Assembly: GCA_028868305.1 (NCBI GenBank)
Contig: JAGWUS010000028.1
Location: 1 to 49,693, forward strand
Direction of reading: 5' to 3'
Length of the DNA: 49,693 bases
Origin: Burkholderiales bacterium
GTDB lineage: Bacteria > Pseudomonadota > Gammaproteobacteria > Burkholderiales > Burkholderiaceae_C
Shown here: one piece after another, positions 9,286 through 16,522 of the stretch
How positions within the stretch are numbered: position 1 is the first letter of the stretch
How the letters are laid out: each line of letters opens with the position of its first letter
Made by a program: the position numbers and the translations under genes
Notes under the pieces: generated by a model
Databases searched by the model: none
The model's input: only the letters and a program-made list of their open reading frames with translations
Told to the model about the DNA's origin: nothing

Positions 9286-10617
9286 ATGGGACGGAAGTTT
9301 TTTGGAACCGATGGCATTCGCGGCACGGTGGGGCAGGCACCCATAACACCCGACTTCGTATTGCGCCTGGCGCATGCCGTGGGCCATGTGCTCAAGGAAA
9401 CCGAGGCACGCCCCACGGTGCTGATCGGTAAGGACACGCGTATCTCCGGCTACATGCTGGAGAGCGCGCTGGAAAGTGGTTTCAATTCCGCCGGGGTGGA
9501 TGTGGTGCTGCTGGGGCCCTTGCCCACGCCGGGCGTGGCTTATCTCACGCGGGCGCAGCGTGCATCGCTGGGTGTGGTGATCAGCGCCAGCCACAACCCG
9601 TTTGAAGACAACGGTATCAAGTTCTTCAGCGCGCAGGGTACCAAGCTGCCGGATGCCTGGGAGCTGGCAGTCGAAGCGGCACTGGAGAAACCTCCGGTGT
9701 GGGCGGCCTCGGCCGACCTGGGCAAGTCCCGCCGGTTGGACGATGCGGCCGGGCGTTATATCGAGTTCTGCAAGAGCACCTTTGCCAATGACCTGACTCT
9801 CAAGGGCATGAAAATCGTGGTGGATGCAGCGCACGGAGCGGCCTACAACATCGCGCCCAAGGTGTTTCACGAACTGGGTGCCGATGTAGTGTCCATCGGC
9901 TGTGCACCAGATGGCCTGAACATCAACAAGGGTGTAGGCGCCACGCACCCTGAGGCTCTGGTGCAGGCTGTGAAGGACCACCAGGCCGACTTTGGCGTGG
10001 CCCTGGATGGCGATGCCGATCGCCTGCAATTGGTGGACGCGCAGGGCCGCCTGTACAACGGTGACGAACTGCTGTACCTGATGGCCGACGACCGCCTGGG
10101 ACGCGACGAGCATGTGCCCGGCGTGGTGGGCACGCTGATGACCAATATGGCGGTGGAAGTGGCGTTGAAAAACCGCGGTGTGCATTTTGTGCGCGCCAGG
10201 GTGGGTGACCGCTACGTGCTTGAAGAACTGGAAAAGCACCAATGGATTCTGGGCGGCGAGGGCTCCGGCCATTTGCTGGCGCTGGACAAGCACACCACCG
10301 GTGACGGCCTGATCTCCGCACTGCAGGTATTGCAGGCCTGTGTGCGCAGTGGCAACACCATGGCCGATCTGCTCAAGGGCGTGGAGCTGTTTCCCCAGAC
10401 GCTGATCAACGTGCGCCTGGTGCCCGGACAGGACTGGAAATCCAACGACCGGCTGGCCGAGGAAACCCGCGCGGTTGAGGTCGAACTTGGTGACACCGGC
10501 CGCGTGCTGATCCGTGCCAGTGGTACCGAGCCCTTGGTGCGGGTGATGGTGGAAGCGCGCGACGCAGTGCAGGCCAAGGCCTGCGCGCAGCGCATTGCAG
10601 ACACCCTGAAGGCATGA
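9286..10617 (+). CDS. glmM: Phosphoglucosamine mutase
   Basis: GlmM interconverts glucosamine-6-phosphate and glucosamine-1-phosphate on the way to UDP-GlcNAc, peptidoglycan and LPS. The 443 residues cover all four domains: the phosphoserine loop ISASHNP with S102 as the phosphorylated residue, the metal loop DGDADR, the sugar-binding GEGSGH, and the C-terminal phosphate-binding loop [12 protein letters not shown]. Its ATG is preceded by AGAGG inside the end of folP. The gene ends 19 bp short of the convergent CHAD gene. Confidence 0.97.
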   Translation: MGRKFFGTDGIRGTVGQAPITPDFVLRLAHAVGHVLKETEARPTVLIGKDTRISGYMLESALESGFNSAGVDVVLLGPLPTPGVAYLTRAQRASLGVVISASHNPFEDNGIKFFSAQGTKLPDAWELAVEAALEKPPVWAASADLGKSRRLDDAAGRYIEFCKSTFANDLTLKGMKIVVDAAHGAAYNIAPKVFHELGADVVSIGCAPDGLNINKGVGATHPEALVQAVKDHQADFGVALDGDADRLQLVDAQGRLYNGDELLYLMADDRLGRDEHVPGVVGTLMTNMAVEVALKNRGVHFVRARVGDRYVLEELEKHQWILGGEGSGHLLALDKHTTGDGLISALQVLQACVRSGNTMADLLKGVELFPQTLINVRLVPGQDWKSNDRLAEETRAVEVELGDTGRVLIRASGTEPLVRVMVEARDAVQAKACAQRIADTLKA

Positions 10618-10636
10618 GCCGCCTGGTCTGCGTGCA

Positions 10637-11479
10637 CTATTCCTGTTGGGCCAGGTCGCTGGCAATATCCTTCAGATGCTGTGCAATGTCCTTTGGCACC
10701 TTGAGCTCCACTGCGAGCGTGCTTGCCCGCAGAATGTCGCGAGTCCGTCCAATGCGCGTTTGCAGTTCGCTTGCTTCAAGGTACCAGTCTCTCGCCATCT
10801 TGCGAGGTAAAACGTCACTCAGCGCCTCTATGCTGTAGCGTAAACGCTTGGCAAGAATGCGGGTTCGATGCTGGCTTTGCGCAGTATCCGAATTGATTTT
10901 GGATACTTTCAGTTTCTTGTGCATTTGGCGAATTCTGTGCTTTGCCCAGGAACGAAATTCGCCATTGGCAACGCCACGAGAAACGGAGAGCGCGCCGCAT
11001 GAAACCAATCCTGCTATCCATTGCGATGTGTTTTCCAATGTGCTTTGAACATCAGGGTCCTGCAGGTTTGCCAGAATGGCGAGCCGCTGTTTCCGGTCTG
11101 CGTCTGCAAAAATTCGCCTCAAACGCTCCCATTCCCGTGCACGCGGGGCAGTTCCATCCATGTATACGCCGGATAATTCCGGCAGAGTTTGAAAGCGGGC
11201 AACGTCAAGATCCCGCAGGCGGCTGAGTGTCTTCAATACCGGTTGGAGCGTTGCATTGGCCGGAATGCCGTCTTTTTGAAGCAAGGGCTTGAAAAGGTGG
11301 ACTGCGCTCTTGAATCGGCGCCAGCCGACTCTGGCCTGATGCACGACCTCAGGATCGTTGGACTTCTGAAGCAAATCCAGGTTTGCGCGGAAATGTCCAA
11401 ACGCATCGCTCAGTATGGACTGGGCAGCATCCCAATCAGGCGCTGAAGACTCGGTGCTCAATGCGTTTGCATTCGGCAA
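10637..11479 (-). CDS. CHAD-domain protein
   Basis: CHAD (conserved histidine alpha-helical domain) proteins bind inorganic polyphosphate and often sit on polyphosphate granules. The 280-residue, mostly helical protein shows the characteristic basic/histidine helix (DPEVVHQARVGWRRFKSAVHLFKPLL, split by loops, near residues 43-68), later RLRDLDVARF, and a second half with AKRLRYSIEAL. The start is uncertain. The first possible start is a TTG at 11479 that overlaps the preceding gene by 44 bp; another TTG lies a few codons on. There is no CYTH domain, so this is a stand-alone CHAD protein. ppk and ppx in the same window fit a polyphosphate role, which is inference. Confidence 0.85.
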   Translation of the reverse strand: MPNANALSTESSAPDWDAAQSILSDAFGHFRANLDLLQKSNDPEVVHQARVGWRRFKSAVHLFKPLLQKDGIPANATLQPVLKTLSRLRDLDVARFQTLPELSGVYMDGTAPRAREWERLRRIFADADRKQRLAILANLQDPDVQSTLENTSQWIAGLVSCGALSVSRGVANGEFRSWAKHRIRQMHKKLKVSKINSDTAQSQHRTRILAKRLRYSIEALSDVLPRKMARDWYLEASELQTRIGRTRDILRASTLAVELKVPKDIAQHLKDIASDLAQQE

Positions 11480-11717
11480 GGATATCGTGCCGACTCAAGG
11501 GCTGGTGTGTGTGTCTCAGTTTTACGTTCCAGTAACTTGGCTTTGCCCTTACTGAGCGGCGTTCGCCAAACGGCAGCCTGGAATCCATTGAAAGTGAGTC
11601 AATTGCGTTGAACTGATCAATCGCTTCTTTCAACTGGATGACCACCGGATCATCTGAACCATAGCGGTCTTTCATTTCCTGCAATACCTGGCTTAAGTGG
11701 TTGATACGTCGATTCAT
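11436..11717 (-). CDS. Hypothetical 93-residue protein upstream of the CHAD gene
   Basis: I do not recognise this protein. It starts with MNRRINHLSQVLQEMKDRYG, a probable amphipathic helix, and continues with a helix around VVIQLKEAIDQF. It ends in a basic, histidine-containing region (KLRHTHQPLSRHD). A strong ribosome-binding site (AAGGAGAT) lies just before the ATG at 11717, which supports a real gene. Its 3' end overlaps the first possible start of the CHAD gene by 44 bp, so the two are likely co-translated. The open frame upstream of the ATG is not convincing. Confidence 0.65.
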   Translation of the reverse strand: MNRRINHLSQVLQEMKDRYGSDDPVVIQLKEAIDQFNAIDSLSMDSRLPFGERRSVRAKPSYWNVKLRHTHQPLSRHDILAECKRIEHRVFSA

Positions 11718-12164
11718 GCGGTATCTCCTTGAAAGACAAAGCCCAGTATTGCAGAAACCTGTGACGATTTGAAGATATTCGTTAACCCCTTGCCTGGGGC
11801 ACAGCCATTTGTCTCTGTATCGACAAAGCCGACTGTTGGGAGTGTCCAGGGTATCTGCTGACATGCGGGAGCTTCGTAAAAGCTCCAGTACATGGGCTGA
11901 TCTCGCCATCCGCATGTTCACCCACCGAGTCGTAAGGGAAGTTGGAGAGATGACTGCCTGCATTGGTGGTCAGACGTGCTGGCCTTTACCGGTGGTATGG
12001 GGGCATGATGTTGTCCTGCGATCACAGGTGTGCGAAAAAATGGTGTTTCTCGGCGTTGGCCTGGACAACCAGTAGAACGTGAACGTTTTGGGTGATGAAC
12101 CCGTAGCACTCCAATTGCCGTAACACATCGTAAACCCATGGTAATCCGGATTGCATTTTCTTTG

Positions 12165-12191
12165 AAACTATATAAACTGTTTATATTGTTT
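12165..12191. promoter_or_regulatory. 27-bp AT-rich palindrome (operator candidate, site 1)
   Basis: Left arm AAACTATATAAAC (12165-12177), centre T, right arm GTTTATATTGTTT (12179-12191). The arms pair at 12 of 13 positions. A closely related palindrome lies at 19549-19573. Similarity between the two sites continues downstream into AAGG and TGTGCAT at nearly the same distance. The protein that would bind is unknown. Confidence 0.6.
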
Positions 12192-12400
12192 AAAGGAGGC
12201 CGTGTGCATACCTGTTTAAGACCCTGGGCCTTAAGTGTTTCAATCCTGAAGTGGTGCAAGGCGTTGACGCATCACTACGCAATTCAGGCGCCAGTCCACG
12301 TCGGCGCATTTGCCGGCTCACTCCTGGAACGGCGTGATTGGGATCACAATTAACGCTCTCCCCGAGCATGGTTGTTGAACGTTCGGTGACGTTTGTTTGT

Positions 12401-12418
12401 GCGTCATAAAGGTGACAC
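12401..12418 (+). promoter_or_regulatory. Pho-box candidate upstream of the CorA-like gene
   Basis: GCGTCATAAAGGTGACAC matches 13 of 18 positions of the E. coli PhoB consensus CTGTCATAWAWCTGTCAY. It ends 39 bp before the ATG at 12458, a suitable distance for a PhoB-activated promoter. No clear -10 element was identified. Confidence 0.45.
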
Positions 12419-12457
12419 AAAAAATCTGGACACTGAAGGGTTGTTGCTTGCTTTCTT

Positions 12458-13477
12458 ATGACTACTCTTCCCGCCGCGACTTATGGAGCCGATACCTCGG
12501 GGCTAATATGTGGCTTTCAATTCGGTGAAGCTGGCCCCGGCATTGCCATAGGTGCCGAAGAAGCGCTACTTTGGCTGAGACGGAATGCCGATGTGCCGGA
12601 TGCAGGATTTGTGTGGCTTCACTTCAACCTTGCACACACGGCGACGGAGAAGTGGCTGCGCGAACATGTCCAGTTGTCCAACGCATTTCATGAATCTCTG
12701 AAAGAAGGGTCCAGGTCAACCCGTGTGGAAGTGGACGACGACATGCTGGTTGCTGTGGTGAATGATGTCGCCTATGACTTTGCCTTTGAACCCGGCGACA
12801 TCTCCACGATGTGGCTGTCAGTGGCACCGCACCTGGTGATCAGTGCGCGCATCCAGCCGCTCCGGTCTATTGACCGCTTGCGCGATGCCGTCAAGAAAGG
12901 CATCGCGCTGCGCTCGTCTGTGGAGTTGCTGGTGCACCTGATGCATGACCAGGGAGATGTATTGGTCAACATCGTGCGCGCCACAACGGCACGGGTGGAC
13001 GGTATTGAGGACCATCTTTTGTCAGGGCGACTGGAAAGGAAACGTGCCGATCTGGGATCGTTGCGGCGCCTTCTGGTCCGGTTGCAGCGACTGCTGGCAC
13101 CGGAACCCGCAGCACTCTTTCGTTTATTGAAGATGCCGCCGGACTGGATTCAAGAGGTTGATCTGGACGATCTGCGCCAGTCCACCGAAGAATTCAACGT
13201 GGCGCTCAGCGATATGGCTGCGTTGCAAGAGCGCATCAAGTTGCTGCAGGAAGAAATTGCGGGACGGGTTGCGGAGGCCAATAACCGCAGTCTGTTTGTG
13301 TTGACCATCGTGACCGTGCTGGCGCTGCCCATTAACATCATTGCCGGTTTGCTGGGCATGAATGTGGGTGGTATTCCGCTAGCGGAACATCCACATGGCT
13401 TCTGGGTCGTTGTGGCCATCATCGTTACGTTTACCGTGATTGCCGGGTGGATTGCCTATCGGCAAACACGCGAATGA
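12458..13477 (+). CDS. CorA/ZntB-family divalent cation transporter
   Basis: CorA-superfamily proteins are homopentameric inner-membrane channels or transporters for Mg, Co, Ni or Zn. The 339-residue protein has the long cytoplasmic funnel domain, a helical stalk with coiled-coil character (residues about 150-285), and two C-terminal transmembrane helices separated by the loop with the signature GMN (LLGMNVGG). The residues after GMN (VGGIPLAEHPHGFW) resemble the ZntB branch more than Mg-transporting CorA; substrate assignment is tentative. A Pho-box-like site lies 39 bp upstream of the ATG. Supply of the counter-ion for polyphosphate would be one reason for phosphate control, but that is speculation. 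Confidence 0.88.
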   Translation: MTTLPAATYGADTSGLICGFQFGEAGPGIAIGAEEALLWLRRNADVPDAGFVWLHFNLAHTATEKWLREHVQLSNAFHESLKEGSRSTRVEVDDDMLVAVVNDVAYDFAFEPGDISTMWLSVAPHLVISARIQPLRSIDRLRDAVKKGIALRSSVELLVHLMHDQGDVLVNIVRATTARVDGIEDHLLSGRLERKRADLGSLRRLLVRLQRLLAPEPAALFRLLKMPPDWIQEVDLDDLRQSTEEFNVALSDMAALQERIKLLQEEIAGRVAEANNRSLFVLTIVTVLALPINIIAGLLGMNVGGIPLAEHPHGFWVVVAIIVTFTVIAGWIAYRQTRE

Positions 13478-13613
13478 CAGCATGCAGCTTTCAGTAGCGA
13501 TCAGGAACACCATTATTTCTCTTGTAGCTCACAGGTAGGGCACATAACGCTGCATCATTTTGGGAATTTCAACTGAGCAACCGTGATTGCGGCGACGTCG
13601 CCAGCTGGTGGTG

Positions 13614-13631
13614 ATGTCACGAAAACTTCAT
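13614..13631 (+). promoter_or_regulatory. Weak Pho-box candidate upstream of the lipid operon
   Basis: ATGTCACGAAAACTTCAT matches 12 of 18 positions of the PhoB consensus. The first half (TGTCAC) is good and the second half is degenerate. It lies 78 bp before the proposed GTG start of the OlsB-like gene. It is reported because of the gene content downstream. Confidence 0.3.
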
Positions 13632-13709
13632 GCCATTGCCATGGTTGTGACATGGCCACAATTCAAACTCTCCCATCAGTGCAACACCACTGAACTGACA
13701 GGAGACAAA

Positions 13710-14531
13710 GTGCTCAACACCATCACACTACCTCAGACACAGGGCGGTGCGAACCATGCACCCATTGCAGTGCAACGTGCTTCGGACGAAGCTGTCTCTG
13801 CGCAGCGCGGCATTGTTGTGTCCTGGGCCAGCCACCAGGACGATGTGCGTGCAGCGCAGCGTCTGCGCTACGACATTTTCGCCGGTGAGATGGGCGCTCG
13901 CCTGGCCACGCCCATTGCCGGCCACGACATCGACTTGTTTGACAACTATTGCGAGCACCTGCTGGTACGCGACCAGGAAACTCAGCAGGTGATCGGTACC
14001 TACCGGGTGCTTACCCCTGCACAAGCCCAGCGTGTCGGCAGCACCTATAGCGATACCGAGTTTGACCTGACCCGGCTGCGCGCCCTGCGTGAGCGCATGG
14101 TGGAACTGGGCCGCAGTTGCGTGCACCCGGACCACCGGCATGGGGGGGTGATCATGGCGCTGTGGGGGGCGCTGGGTGAGTTCATGGTGCGCAATCAGCT
14201 CGATACCATGATTGGTTGCGCCAGCATTCCTATGCTGCACAACGGGGTTGTCAGCGGTGACATTGCGGCCAGCATCTGGCGCAAAGTGCAATCGACGCAC
14301 CTGGCCCCCATCGAGTACCACGTGCGTCCCAGACTGCCCTTGCCGGTGGAACAACTCGATGCTTCTCTGGAAGTGGACCCTCCTGCGTTGATCAAGGGCT
14401 ATTTGCGCCTCGGAGCCCGGGTGCTGGGCGCTCCTGCATGGGACCCGGACTTCAATTCGGCCGACTTGCCAATGATGATGCGCATTGCCGATTTGCCCTC
14501 CCGCTACCGCAAGCATTTTCTGGGGGCGTAA
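13710..14531 (+). CDS. OlsB-like GNAT acyltransferase
   Basis: The 273-residue protein belongs to the acyl-ACP-dependent GNAT group (Acetyltransf_5/hemolysin-like) that includes OlsB, which N-acylates ornithine in the first step of ornithine-lipid synthesis. Signatures are AQRLRYDIFAGEMGA, the acidic DIDLFDNYCEHLLV with the family's D..CDHLLV pattern, a central VELGRSCVHPDHR, and MIGCASIPM. A GTG at 13710 is chosen because AGGAG lies 5 bp before it; the open frame upstream has no good site. The next gene starts immediately after its stop. OlsA, the second enzyme of ornithine-lipid synthesis, is not in the window, so the acceptor could differ. Confidence 0.75.
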   Translation: MLNTITLPQTQGGANHAPIAVQRASDEAVSAQRGIVVSWASHQDDVRAAQRLRYDIFAGEMGARLATPIAGHDIDLFDNYCEHLLVRDQETQQVIGTYRVLTPAQAQRVGSTYSDTEFDLTRLRALRERMVELGRSCVHPDHRHGGVIMALWGALGEFMVRNQLDTMIGCASIPMLHNGVVSGDIAASIWRKVQSTHLAPIEYHVRPRLPLPVEQLDASLEVDPPALIKGYLRLGARVLGAPAWDPDFNSADLPMMMRIADLPSRYRKHFLGA

Positions 14532-15404
14532 ATGTTTACAACCTTCGACGCACTGGGAGCCAACTGGCAGGGTTTGGCGCCAGGCGCCGAAGACGAGGCG
14601 GACCATGCCCACGGAATCCACCGCTACCGCGCTGTATTCATTTCCGACGTCCACCTGGGCACAGCAGGTTGCCAGGCGCAGGCCCTGCTGGAGTTTCTCA
14701 AGCATCACCCCAGTGACTTTCTGTACTTGGTTGGAGACATCGTGGACGGCTGGCAGTTACGCCGGCGCTGGTTCTGGCCGCAGGCGCATAACGATGTAGT
14801 GCAAAAGCTGCTGCGCCGTGCGCGAAAGGGTGGGCGTGTGGTGTTCATTCCTGGAAACCACGATGAGTTTGCCCGTGGCTTTGTGGGGCACCAGTTTGGC
14901 GGCATTGAGGTGTGCGAAGACACGGTGCATACCACCGCCGATGGGCGTACCTTGTGGATCACGCACGGGGACTACTTTGACGGTGTGATCCAGTGCGCCA
15001 AGTGGCTGGCCTATTTGGGTGACAATGCCTACGAGTTCACACTCAAACTCAATCGCTACCTCAACAGCCTGCGGGCACGTATGGGCTTGCCATACTGGTC
15101 CTTATCGGCTTACCTCAAGCACAAGGTCAAGAAGGCGCTCAATTACGTGACCGATTTTGAAGTGGCCGTGGCCCATGAGGCGCGTAGCCGGGGGCATGAC
15201 GGCGTGGTGTGTGGCCACATTCACCGGGCCGAAATGCGTAGCATTAACGGCACTCTGTATTGCAACGATGGCGACTGGGTAGAGAGTCGCACCGCTCTGG
15301 TGGAGCACATGGACGGAAGGCTGGAGCTGGTGTATTGGGACGATGTTCTAAGCGCCAAAACACAGCATTCCAGCAAACCGTTTCTACAGGGAGCGCCTGC
15401 ATGA
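14532..15404 (+). CDS. PlcP/LpxH-like calcineurin-type metallophosphoesterase
   Basis: The 290-residue protein has all five metallophosphoesterase blocks: FISDVHLG, YLVGDIVDGW, FIPGNHDE, ITHGDYFD and VCGHIHRA. This subfamily is usually annotated as UDP-2,3-diacylglucosamine pyrophosphatase, but it includes PlcP of Sinorhizobium, a phospholipase C induced by phosphate starvation that turns phospholipids into diacylglycerol. The GT4 gene overlapping its stop codon (ATGA at 15401) and the acyltransferase directly upstream favour the PlcP role over lipid A synthesis. No membrane helix is evident; it is probably peripheral. Choosing PlcP over LpxH is inference from gene order. Confidence 0.8.
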   Translation: MFTTFDALGANWQGLAPGAEDEADHAHGIHRYRAVFISDVHLGTAGCQAQALLEFLKHHPSDFLYLVGDIVDGWQLRRRWFWPQAHNDVVQKLLRRARKGGRVVFIPGNHDEFARGFVGHQFGGIEVCEDTVHTTADGRTLWITHGDYFDGVIQCAKWLAYLGDNAYEFTLKLNRYLNSLRARMGLPYWSLSAYLKHKVKKALNYVTDFEVAVAHEARSRGHDGVVCGHIHRAEMRSINGTLYCNDGDWVESRTALVEHMDGRLELVYWDDVLSAKTQHSSKPFLQGAPA

Positions 15405-16483
15405 ACCTGGCACTCATTACAGATGCATGGCTGCCGCAAGTGAACGGTGTGGTGACCACACTGGTCGAATTGGTACGCGAAGTTCAAACCCAAGGGCACG
15501 ATGTCACTGTGTTGCATCCAGGTCTTTTCCGCACACGCCCTTGCCCTGGATATGCGGGTATTGACTTGGCGGTGCGCCCCTATACGGAGCTGGCGCGTCA
15601 GCTTGATGTACTGGAGCCCGATACGATTCACATTGCAACGGAAGGGCCTCTGGGCTGGGCGGCACGGCGCTACTGTCTCAGGCGCAAATTGCGCTTCACC
15701 ACGGCGTTTCACACCCGGTTTCCCGAGATCCTGCACGCAGCCCTGAAGGTGCCCCTATGGTTGGGATACGCGGCGTTTCGGCATTTTCACCGGCCCTCGT
15801 CAGGGGTGATGGTGCCGACCCAGAGCGTTCTGCGCATGCTGGAAGGTCGCGGGTTCCGGAATTTGCGGGGCTGGACCCATGGCGTTGACATGGCGTTGTT
15901 TCAGTACCGTGACACCCCTGAGGCGTACATCCCTCTGGGCAACCTGGCACACCCCGTTGCGCTGTTTGTCGGGCGGATTTCTTATGAAAAGAACATCGAG
16001 GCGTTTCTTGCACTCGATATTCCGGGTACCAAAGTGGTGTGTGGGGTTGGACCTCTGGAAGACCGGCTGAAGGAGCGCTACCCACGTGCCCGCTGGCTGG
16101 GCGTGCTGCCACGCGACGAATTGGCCAAAGTGTATGCAGCAGCGGATGTATTTGTCATGCCAAGCCGCTCGGAAACATTTGGGTTGGTGATGCTGGAGGC
16201 TATGGCCTGTGGTACCCCGGTCGCTGCGTTTCCGGTAGAGGGGCCTCTGGAAGTTGTCGGTTCGCCACCCAAAGGGGGTGTTCTGGACACTGATCTCAAG
16301 TCCGCATGCTACGGTGCGCTGGCGCTCCCGCGTTCAGAGGCACGCAGCAGGGCGATGGAATTCAGTTGGACATATTCTTCGCAGCTCTTCATGGATCGCC
16401 TGGTGCCTGTGCGGCAGGAGTTGTCATCTGTGGTCAGGAGTTTGTCACCGCTGGACGTCACAAAAATGTCATCTAATACGTAA
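15401..16483 (+). CDS. GT4-family glycosyltransferase, probable diacylglycerol glycosyltransferase
   Basis: The 360-residue GT-B enzyme begins MNLALITDAWLPQVNGVV, the glycine-containing N-terminal loop typical of GT4. It has FVGRISYEKN at the start of the nucleotide-sugar domain and a C-terminal E-x7-E motif (SRSETFGLVMLEAMACG). Closest in style are MgtA/Agt-type enzymes that glycosylate diacylglycerol or form mannosyl or glucuronosyl lipids. Its start overlaps the phosphoesterase stop by 4 bp, so the two proteins are made together: one could supply diacylglycerol and the other convert it to a glycolipid. The sugar donor is not predictable. Its 3' end contains the Pho-box-like site that would drive ppk. 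Confidence 0.82.
   Translation: MNLALITDAWLPQVNGVVTTLVELVREVQTQGHDVTVLHPGLFRTRPCPGYAGIDLAVRPYTELARQLDVLEPDTIHIATEGPLGWAARRYCLRRKLRFTTAFHTRFPEILHAALKVPLWLGYAAFRHFHRPSSGVMVPTQSVLRMLEGRGFRNLRGWTHGVDMALFQYRDTPEAYIPLGNLAHPVALFVGRISYEKNIEAFLALDIPGTKVVCGVGPLEDRLKERYPRARWLGVLPRDELAKVYAAADVFVMPSRSETFGLVMLEAMACGTPVAAFPVEGPLEVVGSPPKGGVLDTDLKSACYGALALPRSEARSRAMEFSWTYSSQLFMDRLVPVRQELSSVVRSLSPLDVTKMSSNT
16455..16472 (+). promoter_or_regulatory. Pho box upstream of ppk, inside the end of the glycosyltransferase gene
   Basis: ACGTCACAAAAATGTCAT matches 14 of 18 positions of the PhoB consensus, including both TGTCA-type half sites at 11-bp spacing. It lies 50 bp before the ppk ATG. Position and match suggest a PhoB-activated internal promoter for ppk-sixA in addition to read-through from the lipid operon. 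Confidence 0.6.
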
Positions 16484-16522
16484 ACAATCCTTCATTGCGT
16501 TGTCACAGTCAGGTAGTTGCGT

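Larger units (their letters stand above)
11718..12457. other. Long non-coding gap with palindrome and Pho-box candidate
   Basis: 740 bp between the leftward 93-aa gene and the rightward CorA-like gene. Short open frames here (11809-12075 on plus, 11918-12259 on minus, 12138-12353 on plus) lack ribosome-binding sites and recognisable sequence. What can be supported is the AT-rich palindrome at 12165-12191, a strong Shine-Dalgarno-like AAGGAGG at 12193-12199 followed only by a GTG frame of five codons, and the Pho-box-like site at 12401-12418. An untranslated RNA or long leader for the transporter gene is possible. Confidence 0.5.

Noticed and set aside
11809..12259. Short open frames in the gap before the CorA-like gene
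   Set aside because: No ribosome-binding sites, no recognisable sequence, and mutually overlapping on both strands.
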